From assembly GCA_900540895.1 (NCBI GenBank), contig UQHV01000007.1, forward strand, positions 32,763-96,762: DNA of 64,000 nucleotides, given 5' to 3'. Numbering within the stretch: position 1 is the stretch's first letter; each line of letters opens with the position of its first letter. Below are positions 34,993 through 44,119 of the stretch, piece after piece. The position numbers and the translations under genes were made by a program. Origin of the DNA: an uncultured Collinsella sp. GTDB taxonomy: Bacteria; Actinomycetota; Coriobacteriia; Coriobacteriales; Coriobacteriaceae. The notes below the pieces were generated by a model that did not search any database, had not been told where the DNA came from, and saw nothing but the letters and a program-made list of their open reading frames with translations.

Positions 34993-35217
34993 CTACCATT
35001 CCTCGTCTGCGCCGTAGTCATCGTCCGCGTCACCATCGACGGCAAAGTCGCAGAGATCGAGGCCTTCGCGTTCGGCTCGGGCTAGGAGCTCTTGGGGCGA
35101 CTCGTCCTCGATATCCATCACGTCGAGCATGGCGGCCGGAAAACCCACGCCCGCCGCACTCCCCGCGCGGTCGAGCAGACTCTCGCGCAGTTGGTCTACA
35201 TCAACTTCGATTTTCAT
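34993..35217 (-). CDS. Small acidic protein of unknown function
   Basis: A 74-residue acidic protein (MKIEVDVDQLRESLLDRAG at the N terminus, and a DGDADDDYGADEEW C terminus). It shows no known domain. The ATG at 35217 has GGGGG 8 nt upstream, which is the main support for calling it a gene. It is divergent from the MazG-like gene. Confidence 0.55.
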   Translation of the reverse strand: MKIEVDVDQLRESLLDRAGSAAGVGFPAAMLDVMDIEDESPQELLARAEREGLDLCDFAVDGDADDDYGADEEW

Positions 35218-35331
35218 GGTGAAACCCCCTATCGGCAATCGCGACCGAACAAACCGCATGCCCCAAATGAGGTGCAATAAATCCCAGATACCGCCATAAT
35301 AAAACAATGAACATCAGGGAGGTTGCGGACG

Positions 35332-35688
35332 ATGGATAAGCTCGATGCCATGACGGAACAAGTCAGGGACTTTTGTGATGCACGCGACTGGCGCAAGTAT
35401 CACACGCCAAAAGAGCTCGCCATCGGCATGGCAACTGAGTCCTCCGAGCTCCTTCAGCTCTTTCGTTTTATGAGCGACGAGCGCATTGCAGAAATGTTCG
35501 AAGACACCGAGCAACGACAAGCCATCGAAGACGAAGTCGCCGACACGCTCCTTTTCCTTCTGCGTTTCGCAGATTTAAATGAAATCGACCTGCCAGCGGC
35601 GCTTTCGTCCAAGCTCAAGCGCAATGGCGAGCGCTACCCCGTCGACGCATCATCTAATGAATACAGAAAGGCGGACCATCATGAGTAA
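35332..35688 (+). CDS. MazG-like nucleotide pyrophosphohydrolase
   Basis: A 118-residue all-alpha NTP pyrophosphohydrolase with the metal-binding pattern E36-x-x-E39 (ATESSELLQLF) and E68-x-x-D71 (EDEVADTLL), plus the KLKRNGERYP motif near the C terminus. This matches the small MazG/RS21-C6 (dCTPase) group, which hydrolyses (d)NTPs to (d)NMP and pyrophosphate. The ATG at 35332 has GGGAGG 9 nt upstream. Its stop codon overlaps the start of the next gene by 8 nt, so the two are almost surely translated together and probably work together. Confidence 0.87.
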   Translation: MDKLDAMTEQVRDFCDARDWRKYHTPKELAIGMATESSELLQLFRFMSDERIAEMFEDTEQRQAIEDEVADTLLFLLRFADLNEIDLPAALSSKLKRNGERYPVDASSNEYRKADHHE

Positions 35689-37423
35689 TGAGTTCGCCCT
35701 TCGGCAATACACGCTTCCCCTGCCCCAGCCCTTTGAGACAAGCGAATCTCTTCAGGACTTTGGCACGCCAAAGCCTGGAGCCCATCATGACGAGAGTTGG
35801 CCCGTCCTTTACATTCTCACCAACAGCAGAAACAAGACGGCATACATCGGCCAAACAACCAACTACCAGCGCCGTATGAAACAACACGCTGCAAACGTGG
35901 ACAAGGACTTCGACCGGACCCTTCTGATCGACAATCCCACCTTCAACCAATCCGCAACGTTCGAGTTCGAGAATCGACTTATTGAGCTGTTCTGTGCCGA
36001 CGAAAAATACCAGGTCACCAATGCCAACAACGGCTATGCCCAATTCGATTATTATGAGCGGCCTCAGTATCGCCAGAGGTTCCGAGACCTCTGGACAAAG
36101 CTTCGCGAAGAAAACTACGCGATTCATCCGATTGAAGAGCTCGAGAACTCCGATCTGTTCAAGTTCTCGCCTTTCAAGACGCTTACGCCCGACCAATACG
36201 AAACGATCGAGACGATTTATAAACGTCTCGAACAGGAGCATGAAGACGCAAAACATGGCGGCTCAAAAAGAGAACGTATAACCGTCGTGAATGGCGCTCC
36301 GGGAACAGGCAAAACAATCCTCGCCATCAGTCTCATGTTCAAAATCAAAAATGAACCGAACCTTTCCGGTCTACGGGTCGGCTTCGTGACGCCCATGGAG
36401 TCTTTGAGCAAGACGCTCAAAAAGCTCACGCACTTCCTTCCCGGGTTAAAGCCCAGCGATATCCTGAGCCCCAGCGATGTCACCAAAAACGATCGGTATG
36501 ACATCTTGCTTGTCGACGAGGCACACCGACTGGGAAACTACTTGACCGCCGGCGCCGGCATCGGAGCTTTTTACAACACATGCGAACGACTCAACTTGCC
36601 GCGCACGAGCAGCCAGGTGGATTGGATTTTTAAATGCTGCGACAAGGCCTATCTGTTCTATGACCCCAAGCAGCAGGTCCGTGCATCCGGACTTAATCGG
36701 GACGACCTCGAGCAGCGACTCAACCAACTCGAAGAAGCGGGAATCGAGACCGAAGAATTCAGCTTGAGTACCCAAATGCGCGTGCGTGGCGGCGATGAGT
36801 ATCTCGATTTTGTATACGATCTACTCGACAACAAGGCATACATGCATGCCGGCATGATGTTTGATGAGCTCTTTGCCTCGCAGCCCTACGACTCGCGATC
36901 CGGCGACCCGAACAGCGATATCCCCAGGTACCAGTTTGGCATCGTCGACCGATTTGAGGATTTCTGTTCTCTGCAGCAAGCCAAGGAAGAAGAAGTTGGT
37001 CTATCCCGCATGACGGCAGGTTTTGCGTGGAAGTGGGAAACGAAGAATAACAAAGACGCGTTCGATATCGTCATTGAGGGCATCCCTAAACGTTGGAACT
37101 CGAGTCAAAAGGATTGGGTTAACTCCCCCAACGCCGTCAACGAAGTCGGATGTATCCACACAGTGCAGGGCTACGACCTCAATTACGGATTCGTAATTCT
37201 GGGTCCCGACATTTACTACGACAACGACAAAGGGGGCGTCTGCGTTAACAAGGCAAACTTCAAAGATACCGTCGCAAAGAAAAAAGCAAGCGACGACGAC
37301 CTACGAAAGATTATCGTCAACGCCTACTACGTTCTCATGACGCGCGGCATGCTGGGAACGTTTCTTTATGTATGCGACCCAGCGCTCAAGGAGTATTTGT
37401 CACGGTATATCCCGGTGATATAG
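35681..37423 (+). CDS. GIY-YIG nuclease fused to Schlafen-group-3 helicase (DUF2075)
   Basis: A 580-residue fusion. Residues about 40-118 are a GIY-YIG nuclease (LYI at 43-45, YIG at 55-57, Arg64/65, likely catalytic E97, N114). From about residue 170 comes a P-loop ATPase/helicase of the DUF2075 (Schlafen group 3) family: Walker A GAPGTGKT with K211, Walker B/DEAH LLVDEAHR (279-282), and the late HTVQGYDLNYGFVILGP and VLMTRG motifs. It should cut nucleic acid under ATP control. The ATG overlaps the MazG-like gene's end (ATGAGTAA). Defence against phage or foreign nucleic acid is the likeliest role, by inference from domain make-up; no experimental role is claimed. Confidence 0.85.
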   Translation: MSNEFALRQYTLPLPQPFETSESLQDFGTPKPGAHHDESWPVLYILTNSRNKTAYIGQTTNYQRRMKQHAANVDKDFDRTLLIDNPTFNQSATFEFENRLIELFCADEKYQVTNANNGYAQFDYYERPQYRQRFRDLWTKLREENYAIHPIEELENSDLFKFSPFKTLTPDQYETIETIYKRLEQEHEDAKHGGSKRERITVVNGAPGTGKTILAISLMFKIKNEPNLSGLRVGFVTPMESLSKTLKKLTHFLPGLKPSDILSPSDVTKNDRYDILLVDEAHRLGNYLTAGAGIGAFYNTCERLNLPRTSSQVDWIFKCCDKAYLFYDPKQQVRASGLNRDDLEQRLNQLEEAGIETEEFSLSTQMRVRGGDEYLDFVYDLLDNKAYMHAGMMFDELFASQPYDSRSGDPNSDIPRYQFGIVDRFEDFCSLQQAKEEEVGLSRMTAGFAWKWETKNNKDAFDIVIEGIPKRWNSSQKDWVNSPNAVNEVGCIHTVQGYDLNYGFVILGPDIYYDNDKGGVCVNKANFKDTVAKKKASDDDLRKIIVNAYYVLMTRGMLGTFLYVCDPALKEYLSRYIPVI

Positions 37424-37564
37424 ACCTAACGACCGCCCTCCCCCATGTAACCATCCTGTAAATCATAGCGGCGCACTCGAGTTTTACCGTGATGCGGTCG
37501 CGCCCGGCGCTCCACTGTGCTAAAGTATCCCGAACGCTCAAACGACTACGAGGGGAACTAGAAG

Positions 37565-38689
37565 ATGGCACGTGTGCACAACTTCTCAGCTGGCCCGGCC
37601 GCACTGCCTACAAGCGTGCTCGCCGAGATCGCCGACGAGATGATGGACTACCGCGGTTGCGGCATGTCCGTGCTCGAGATGAGCCATCGATCTAGCATGT
37701 ACCAGCAGATCATCGACGACGCCGAGGCAACCCTGCGCCGCCTGCTGAGCATCCCCGACAACTACCGCGTCCTGTTTTTGCAGGGCGGTGCCACGCTACA
37801 GTTTGCGGGCATCCCCATGAACCTCATGCGCCGAGGCCGCGTCGGCTACGTCGTGACCGGCAACTTTGCCAACAAGGCGTACAAGGAGGCCGCCAAGTAC
37901 GGCGAGGCCGTGCTGCTCGCGAGCTCCGAGGACACCAATTTCGACCGCATCCCAGACATGGCCGACGTCAACGCGCGCATTGCCGCCGAGGCCGCGGGCG
38001 ACGGGCTCGACTACGTCTACATCTGCCAGAACAACACTATCTTTGGCACCATGTACCACGAGCTGCCCAACTGCGGCGATGTGCCGCTGGTCGCCGATGT
38101 CTCGAGCTGCTTTTTGTCACAGCCGCTCGACGTTGAGCGCTACGGGCTCATTTACGCCGGCGCGCAGAAAAACGCCGGCGCCGCAGGCGTGACCGTGGTC
38201 ATCGTGCGCGACGACCTTATCGCCGAAAGCCCCGCCTTTGCGCAGACGCCGCAGTACATGGACCTTAAGACCCAGGCCGCCAAGGGCTCCATGCTCAACA
38301 CGCCCAACACCTTTGGCATCTACGTGTGCGGCAAGGTGTTCCGTTGGGTTGAGCAGACCGGCGGACTTGCCGCCATGGCCGAGCGCAACTGGGCCAAGGC
38401 CAACCTGCTCTACGACCTGCTCGAGCACAGCGAGCTGTTCCATGGCACAACGCAGGCCGACAGCCGCTCCATCGCCAACGTCACCTTCCGCACCGGCGAC
38501 GCCGAGCTCGATGCGGCCTTTGTTGCAGGCGCGGCCGAGCACCAGATTCAAAACGTCAAGGGCCATCGCCTCGTCGGCGGCATGCGCGCAAGCGTGTACA
38601 ACGCCGTCACCATGGAGGACGTGCAGGCACTGGCCTCGTACATGAAGGACTTCGAAACGCAGCGTAGTTTGAGCCCGCGATCTAACTAG
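37565..38689 (+). CDS. serC: Phosphoserine aminotransferase
   Basis: Class V PLP aminotransferase (374 residues) converting 3-phosphohydroxypyruvate and glutamate to phosphoserine. It starts RVHNFSAGPAALP, has the EMSHRS substrate segment, LFLQGGATLQFAGIPMNL, and the PLP lysine in YAGAQKNAGAAG. The ATG is preceded by GAGGGGA. serA follows after 69 bp, so the two serine-pathway steps form an operon; serB is not in the window. Confidence 0.96.
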   Translation: MARVHNFSAGPAALPTSVLAEIADEMMDYRGCGMSVLEMSHRSSMYQQIIDDAEATLRRLLSIPDNYRVLFLQGGATLQFAGIPMNLMRRGRVGYVVTGNFANKAYKEAAKYGEAVLLASSEDTNFDRIPDMADVNARIAAEAAGDGLDYVYICQNNTIFGTMYHELPNCGDVPLVADVSSCFLSQPLDVERYGLIYAGAQKNAGAAGVTVVIVRDDLIAESPAFAQTPQYMDLKTQAAKGSMLNTPNTFGIYVCGKVFRWVEQTGGLAAMAERNWAKANLLYDLLEHSELFHGTTQADSRSIANVTFRTGDAELDAAFVAGAAEHQIQNVKGHRLVGGMRASVYNAVTMEDVQALASYMKDFETQRSLSPRSN

Positions 38690-38758
38690 CCCGCAACGCG
38701 CGGGCCGACCAGCCACTTCAAACCACCTGTTTAAACCAAACCTGCTAAGGAGTTTTTC

Positions 38759-39922
38759 ATGCGCAAGATTAAGACCATCGACGACATCACCAAGGACGGC
38801 AAAGTCGAGTTTGGCGAGGGCTACGAATTTGTGAGCACCGCCGAGGAGGCCGACGCCATCCTGATGCGCTCGACTGACCTGCACGGCTACGAGCTGCCCG
38901 AGGGCATCCGCGCCATCGCCCGCTGCGGCGCCGGCGTCAACAACATCCCCGTCGAGGAGTACGCCAAGAAGGGCGTCGTCGTCTTTAACTCCCCCGGTGC
39001 CAACAGCAACGCCGTTAAGGAGCTCGTCCTAGGCATGCTGGTGCTCTCGAGCCGCGGCGTGGTGCAATCGATGAACTGGGTGCGCGACAACGCCGACGAC
39101 CCCGAGATCCAGGTCGATGCCGAAAAAGCCAAGAAGGCCTTTGTGGGCCGCGAGCTCAAGGGCAAGCGCATCGGCGTCATCGGTCTGGGCAACGTGGGAT
39201 CCAAGGTCGCCAACGCCTGCGTCGATCTGGGCATGGACGTCTACGGCTACGATCCGTTCATTTCCGTCGAGCACGCATGGGTGCTGAGCCGCGAGGTGCA
39301 GCGCGTGGGCACGCTCGAGGACCTCTGCCGCGGCTGCGACTATCTCACCGTGCACGTGCCCAGCAAGGCCGACACCATCGGTATGATCAGCACCGAGCAG
39401 ATCAACCTGCTGGCCCCGGGCGCCGTGCTCATCAACTACGCGCGCGAAACCATCATTGACGAGGACGCCGTCGACGCTGCCCTGCGCGAGGGCAAGCTGA
39501 GCTGGTTTAGCTGCGACTTCGCCACGCCCAAGACCGTCAAGATGCCCAACACGTTTATCACCACGCACTCGGGCGCCGGCACTGGCGAGGCCGAGGCCAA
39601 CTGCGCCGACATGGCCATCAGCGAGCTCAAGGATTACCTGGAGAACGGCAACATCGCGCACAGCGTCAACTACCCCGCCTGCAGCATGGGCAAGGCGCGC
39701 GCCGCGAGCCGCATCGCCTGCCTGCACGCCAACGTGCCCAACATGATCGGCCAGATCACGGCCATCCTGGCCAAGGACAACGCCAACGTGCAGCGTATGA
39801 CCAACGAGTCCGCCGGCGAGAACGCCTACACCATGTTCGACACCGACGAGCACCTGGACAGCAGCACCATCGAGGCACTCAAGCAGATTCCGTCGATGTA
39901 TCGCGTGCGCGTGATCAAATAG
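38759..39922 (+). CDS. serA: D-3-phosphoglycerate dehydrogenase
   Basis: A 387-residue NAD-dependent dehydrogenase, the first step of serine synthesis. The Rossmann domain has GLGNVGSKVANA at about residues 141-152. The catalytic-region arginine is seen in ARCGAGVNNI and the late His in TTHSGAGT. The C-terminal 70 residues (RIACLHANVPNMIGQITAI onward) form an ACT domain, as in serine-regulated forms. AAGGAG lies 8 nt before the ATG. A terminator pair follows. Confidence 0.95.
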   Translation: MRKIKTIDDITKDGKVEFGEGYEFVSTAEEADAILMRSTDLHGYELPEGIRAIARCGAGVNNIPVEEYAKKGVVVFNSPGANSNAVKELVLGMLVLSSRGVVQSMNWVRDNADDPEIQVDAEKAKKAFVGRELKGKRIGVIGLGNVGSKVANACVDLGMDVYGYDPFISVEHAWVLSREVQRVGTLEDLCRGCDYLTVHVPSKADTIGMISTEQINLLAPGAVLINYARETIIDEDAVDAALREGKLSWFSCDFATPKTVKMPNTFITTHSGAGTGEAEANCADMAISELKDYLENGNIAHSVNYPACSMGKARAASRIACLHANVPNMIGQITAILAKDNANVQRMTNESAGENAYTMFDTDEHLDSSTIEALKQIPSMYRVRVIK

Positions 39923-39935
39923 CGCCGGCTGATCT

Positions 39936-39967
39936 GACGGGCAGTTCCCCATGTGGCCTGCCCGTCA
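39936..39967. terminator. Hairpin after serA
   Basis: TGACGGGCAG / CTGCCCGTCA stem with a 12-nt loop, 13 bp after the serA stop codon. No T run follows on the plus side. Confidence 0.55.
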
Positions 39968-39984
39968 CTGACATTGAATGCCCG

Positions 39985-40022
39985 CGGGGACGCCTTTCGC
40001 ACGAGAGGCGCCCCCGTTTTTG
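39985..40022 (+). terminator. Intrinsic terminator of the serCA operon
   Basis: CGGGGACGCCT / AGGCGCCCCCG stem followed by five T residues. With the hairpin at 39936 it forms a tandem terminator. Confidence 0.8.
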
Positions 40023-40099
40023 TGAGCACTCCATTAAATACACCGAGCCGCTTCTTGACATACAATCTGTATGTTGACCTAACTATCTGTGAGGTGCCT

Positions 40100-41320
40100 A
40101 TGGTTGATACAGATTTTGCTTGGCGGCTTACGCAAGGACTCGTGCGGATCGACAGCTCAGACCCGGGTGCGTATGAGGACGAGATTGAGCGCTATATCAA
40201 AGCGTTGGTTGAGGAACGGGTGGCACGGCTGAGCCATCCGGTGCTCCATGCCGTGCAGGTTGAGGAACTCGAGGTGCTGCCCGGGCGCCGCAACCTTATG
40301 GTCACCGTGCCGGGACTGAGCGACGAGCCACGGCTCGTCTATATCTGCCATATGGATACCGTTACGCTGGGCGATGGCTGGGACGCGGACATTCCGCCGC
40401 TCGGAGCGATCGTGCGCAACGATAAACTCTATGGCCGCGGTGCCTGCGATATGAAGGGTGGTCTGGCCTGCGCCATTGCCGCACTGGTCCATACGCTCGA
40501 GCGCGTGGCGGCAGAAGGCGAGCTGCCCCGCCGTGGCTTCTCACTCATTTGCTCGGTCGACGAGGAGGACTTTATGCGCGGCTCAGAGGCCGCGATCGAT
40601 GCCGGCTGGGTCGGCTCGCGCGAATGGGTGCTGGACACCGAACCCACCGACGGACAGATCCAGGTGGCGCACAAGGGGCGCACGTGGCTCGAGATTGAAA
40701 TGGCTGGCGTAACGGCGCATGCGAGCCAGCCGTGGAAGGGCGCGGATGCCGTCGCCGCCATGGCCGAGGTCGTGTGTTCGCTCCGTCGCGCGTTTGTGGC
40801 GCTGCCCGCGCACGATGAGCTGGGGCCTTCGACCATCACGTTTGGCCAAATCGAGGGCGGATATCGCCCCTATGTCGTGCCCGACCGCGCCAAAGTCTGG
40901 GTCGACATGCGCCTGACCCCGCCGACCGATACGGCCGCCGCGACGCGCATGGTAGAGCAGGCCATCGCCGTTGCCGAAGCCGCGGTCCCCGGCTGCCATG
41001 GAAGCTACACCGTGACAGGCGACCGCCCCGCTATCGAGCGCGATCCAAGCTCTCCTCTTCTAGCCGCGCTCAAGCGTGCCGCCGATGACGTGACGGGGGC
41101 GGACACGGCCGTCGGCTTCTTTACCGGCTACACCGACACCGCTGTCATTGCCGGCAAGACAGGTAACCGCAATTGCATGAGCTACGGTCCCGGGTCGCTC
41201 GCGCTCGCGCACAAGCCCAACGAATATGTGCCCCATGCCGATATCGTTCGTTGTCAGCAGGTGCTGATCGCGCTCGCCGATAACGTGCTCTGGGACGCGA
41301 GCGGCCAAGTTGGGGCATAA
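40100..41320 (+). CDS. M20-family metallopeptidase
   Basis: A 406-residue di-zinc peptidase. Metal-site motifs are ICHMDTV (first His), GRGACDMKGG (bridging Asp), SVDEEDFMRGSE (catalytic Glu-Glu), then a dimerisation domain with ITFGQIEGGYRPYVVP. The family covers ArgE, DapE and carboxypeptidase G2; the substrate here is not clear. I chose the ATG at 40100 with GTGAGGTG upstream; the longer frame from 39953 runs through the serA terminator. The DUF1015-like gene follows after 39 bp. Confidence 0.85.
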   Translation: MVDTDFAWRLTQGLVRIDSSDPGAYEDEIERYIKALVEERVARLSHPVLHAVQVEELEVLPGRRNLMVTVPGLSDEPRLVYICHMDTVTLGDGWDADIPPLGAIVRNDKLYGRGACDMKGGLACAIAALVHTLERVAAEGELPRRGFSLICSVDEEDFMRGSEAAIDAGWVGSREWVLDTEPTDGQIQVAHKGRTWLEIEMAGVTAHASQPWKGADAVAAMAEVVCSLRRAFVALPAHDELGPSTITFGQIEGGYRPYVVPDRAKVWVDMRLTPPTDTAAATRMVEQAIAVAEAAVPGCHGSYTVTGDRPAIERDPSSPLLAALKRAADDVTGADTAVGFFTGYTDTAVIAGKTGNRNCMSYGPGSLALAHKPNEYVPHADIVRCQQVLIALADNVLWDASGQVGA

Positions 41321-41359
41321 TAAGCCGCGAACAAACCGACTCGTGCGTTAGGACCGCCC

Positions 41360-42040
41360 ATGAAAGCACTTCCGTTTCCCTGCATCCGCCCGGCTCAGGA
41401 CCGCGTGCTCGAGGCGCTGCCTGCAATGGGCAGCATCCTGAGCGGCAACGATGCTCTGCGCGGAGCCATTGCCGATGGCCTGATGCTCAAGGACCCGGGC
41501 GCGGCGTATTACGTGTACGAATGCTCGGGCGAGCCGGGGCGCGTAACAGGTGTCGTGGCGATCTGCCCGGTTGGTGCGCTGGCGGGCGGCGACGCGGTTG
41601 CCGCCGATACGACCGCCGCTGCGCGCGCAATCGCCGACCTCAAGGTACAGCCCCGTCCCGTAACGCTTGTCTACGAAGCCTCTCCCGTCATGGATATCAT
41701 CCTCGGCGCCGCAAAAGAGGGCGCTTCACTCTATGCCGTCACCGACCCCGCCGGCATTACGCACCGCGTGTGGGAGGTCAAGCGCGAGGACGCCGTCGGG
41801 GCCATCCGCGCCATGCTCGACCAGGCGCCGGAGCCGGCACTGGCCGACGACCCTGCCTACGCTGTCGCACTAGTCGAGGCATCACAGCTCCTGGCCGACG
41901 GTGCACGTGCCGCCGGCACCTACACGGGCAAAGAGCCGTTCAACTTTGCCGTAGCTGCGCTCTTCCCCGCCGCGCAGGTCAGCGGCGGCGCGGCGCAGGT
42001 TCCGACGGGTCTGCTCACGCACCAGGTCGCGCGGTTCTAG
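41360..42040 (+). CDS. Short DUF1015-like protein
   Basis: A 226-residue protein that resembles a shortened DUF1015 protein: an RPA-type start (FPCIRPAQDRVLEALP), then YYVYECSGEPGRVTGVVAI and a PRPVTLVYEASP segment, in the order seen in that family. Full-length DUF1015 proteins have about 400 residues, so about half is missing. Function is unknown for the whole family. It lies 39 bp downstream of the M20 peptidase gene and is likely cotranscribed with it. Confidence 0.55.
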   Translation: MKALPFPCIRPAQDRVLEALPAMGSILSGNDALRGAIADGLMLKDPGAAYYVYECSGEPGRVTGVVAICPVGALAGGDAVAADTTAAARAIADLKVQPRPVTLVYEASPVMDIILGAAKEGASLYAVTDPAGITHRVWEVKREDAVGAIRAMLDQAPEPALADDPAYAVALVEASQLLADGARAAGTYTGKEPFNFAVAALFPAAQVSGGAAQVPTGLLTHQVARF

Positions 42041-42085
42041 CAAGACCAGACCGTCCAGCACAAAAATCGGCAGCCCAACAAACAG

Positions 42086-42126
42086 GGGGCGGAGATGCAG
42101 CAGGTACATGCATCTCCGCCCCTTTT
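42086..42126. terminator. Bidirectional terminator
   Basis: GGGGCGGAGATGCA / TGCATCTCCGCCCC, a 14-bp perfect stem, followed by TTTT on the plus side and by TGTTTGTT on the minus side. It lies between the convergent DUF1015-like and histidine phosphatase genes. Confidence 0.85.
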
Positions 42127-42169
42127 GCGTCGAGAAGTTATGCCGACGACCCGTGCCGCCGCGCTCGCG

Positions 42170-42805
42170 TTATCCGCGCTGCGGACCCGCAGTAGCCACG
42201 AGCGGTTCAAGCCCCAGCTCGCGCGCGTAGTCTTCCTGCGTAAAGACTTCGACCAGTTCAAACGTATCGGCCGCATCGTCAAACGCAAAATGCAGCACTG
42301 AGCAGTTGCCCGGCACGCGTTCGCGCTCGTCGGCCGCCGCGCCCCGCACGTGGTCCAAAAACTCCTTGATAGCCGAACCGTGGCTCACCGCGAGCACACA
42401 CTCGTGGTCCGGACGTCGCATAAGATCGGTTATCGTCGCCGCCATGCGCTCGCGCACCTGCATCTGGCCCTCGCCGCCAAACTGACGATAGAAATCTCGC
42501 CACGGGCGCTCGGGCATAAGCATCACGCGCTCGGCCTCAAAGTCGCCAAAGAACCACTCACGCAGACCGTCCAGGCGCTCGTACGCCAAGCCCGGCCACA
42601 GGTTGGCGATAGTCTGCTCGGTGCGATGAAGTGTGGAGGTGTAGGCATGATCGGGTTCAATGCCGCGCGCACGTAAGAACATGCCGGCACGCGCCGCCTG
42701 GTCGCATCCCAGCTGCGTGAGCGGCGAGTCACTCCAACCCTGAATAATGCGCTTAAGGTTGAATATTGTCTGCCCATGACGAACCAGATACAGGTCTTTA
42801 TTCAT
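42170..42805 (-). CDS. Histidine phosphatase (phosphoglycerate-mutase-like)
   Basis: A 211-residue phosphohistidine phosphatase with the catalytic LVRHGQT motif at residues 7-13, STLHRTEQT, the REWFFGDFE acid/base region, and AVSHGSAIKEF with the second His. It hydrolyses a phosphomonoester; the substrate is unknown. The ATG at 42805 has AAAGGA 6 nt upstream. It lies directly downstream of a paralogue with which it shares the order of all motifs, so the pair arose by duplication. Confidence 0.88.
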   Translation of the reverse strand: MNKDLYLVRHGQTIFNLKRIIQGWSDSPLTQLGCDQAARAGMFLRARGIEPDHAYTSTLHRTEQTIANLWPGLAYERLDGLREWFFGDFEAERVMLMPERPWRDFYRQFGGEGQMQVRERMAATITDLMRRPDHECVLAVSHGSAIKEFLDHVRGAAADERERVPGNCSVLHFAFDDAADTFELVEVFTQEDYARELGLEPLVATAGPQRG

Positions 42806-42822
42806 AGGGGTCCTTTCGTTCG

Positions 42823-43365
42823 TTACCAATCAAGGAGCGAAAACGCACCGTCGCAATAGCCAAAATGAAGCACGGCACCGTTGTCGGGTAGCTCTCCCCT
42901 GCCAGTCACATACTCAAGAAACTCCTGGCAGGAAGAGCCGTGGGAGACTGCCAGCACACAGTCGTGCTGCGGCCTGGCCATGATGTGGGACAGCGCCGCG
43001 ACCATTCGCGACTGGAGCTCGCCTTCAGACTCGCCACCAAAGGCCACCGGATAATCACCCCAGGGCTGCGGCGGCATCTCGCGATTTGATGTACCCTCCA
43101 GCGAGCCCAAATGCCACTCGCGCAGGTCATCGACCAGCTCTATCGAGCGGCCCTCACCAGCAATTAGCTCAGCCGTATGCCGCGCCCGGCCCAACGGCGA
43201 GGAATACACACGGTCAAAGGTCACGCCACGCGCCTCAAACGCCGCGCGCGTCGCCAGCGCCTGCTCGCGCCCGCGCGCCGTAAGCGGCGAATCGTGCCCA
43301 CCCTGCAAAATGTTCTGCACATTGAGCTCAGTCTGCCCATGCCGCACCAAATACAAATCTGCCAC
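42823..43365 (-). CDS. Histidine phosphatase (tandem paralogue)
   Basis: A 180-residue phosphatase with LVRHGQT at residues 5-11, YSSPLGRARHT, the REWHLGSLEG region and AVSHGSSCQEF. It is shorter than its downstream paralogue, lacking about 30 C-terminal residues. Only 17 bp separate the two genes, so they are cotranscribed. The substrate is unknown. Confidence 0.88.
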   Translation of the reverse strand: MADLYLVRHGQTELNVQNILQGGHDSPLTARGREQALATRAAFEARGVTFDRVYSSPLGRARHTAELIAGEGRSIELVDDLREWHLGSLEGTSNREMPPQPWGDYPVAFGGESEGELQSRMVAALSHIMARPQHDCVLAVSHGSSCQEFLEYVTGRGELPDNGAVLHFGYCDGAFSLLDW

Positions 43366-43380
43366 ACGTCCTCCCCTCGC

Positions 43381-43418
43381 ACCACCGCAAAGGGGACAGG
43401 TACCTTTGTGGTGGTTTA
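43381..43418. repeat. ACCACC(A/G)CAAAGG hairpin repeat, copy 7
   Basis: ACCACCGCAAAGG / CCTTTGTGGTGGT with loop GGACAGGTA (one change from the consensus GGACAGGCA). It is 29 bp past the nitroreductase stop codon on the minus strand. Confidence 0.85.
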
Positions 43419-43447
43419 CCGCCGGATCACACCGCGGTGACGCTCAG

Positions 43448-44119
43448 CTACACCAGTACGTCGGCAAGCGGGCGCTTAGGTACGTGGTGCACCTGCGCCT
43501 CGTCGCGCCAGTAATTAATTGAGCCGTCGGGGTTGGAATCGATCGCATCGATCACCTGCGTCTCGGCCGGAACGCCAAACGCCATGATCAGCTTGAGCTC
43601 ATACTTATCGCTATCGAGCCCCATGGCATCGATCGCGTGGGGCGTAAAGGCCTTGAACATGCAGGCAGCCACCTCGGGCGTGGCGCTGCGGGCGGCGAGC
43701 ATCATCGTCTGCGCGGCAATGCCCGTGTCGACCTCAGTAATAGGAGCGGCGGGCTTACCCGGAACGGCGCGCTCGGCAAGAATCGCGATGTAGCCGGTCG
43801 GGCGCTCGCCCTCATCGGGACCCGGCCAATCCTTGAGCGCACCGGCCCATGCAAGCTCGTCAAATACACGCGCGCAGTCCTCTGCACCGCTTACCACATG
43901 AAAACGCAGACGCTGAGCATTGGCACCACAGGGAGTCAGGTGCGCCAGCTCCGCCAGCTCAAGCAAAAGCTCACGCGGCACGCGCATGGACTCGTCAAAG
44001 CGACGGCACGTGCGGGCGCAGCGAACCAACGCATCAAACGCGTCCAAGCCGAGCTTTTCGCAACCCTGCTTTGCCATCGACTCCGCGCTCGACGGCGCCG
44101 CGGGAACTGTTTCGTTCAT
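43448..44119 (-). CDS. Nitroreductase-family flavoprotein
   Basis: A 223-residue protein of the FMN-binding nitroreductase fold. The RCARTCRRFDESMRVP segment matches the family's FMN-phosphate Arg-x-Ser/Arg-Arg-Phe motif, followed by AHLTPCGANAQRLRF and the GIAAQTMMLAARSA helix. Such enzymes reduce nitroaromatics, quinones or enones with NAD(P)H. The ATG at 44119 has GGGGG 6 nt upstream. It is probably transcribed alone and ends at a repeat hairpin. Confidence 0.85.
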   Translation of the reverse strand: MNETVPAAPSSAESMAKQGCEKLGLDAFDALVRCARTCRRFDESMRVPRELLLELAELAHLTPCGANAQRLRFHVVSGAEDCARVFDELAWAGALKDWPGPDEGERPTGYIAILAERAVPGKPAAPITEVDTGIAAQTMMLAARSATPEVAACMFKAFTPHAIDAMGLDSDKYELKLIMAFGVPAETQVIDAIDSNPDGSINYWRDEAQVHHVPKRPLADVLV

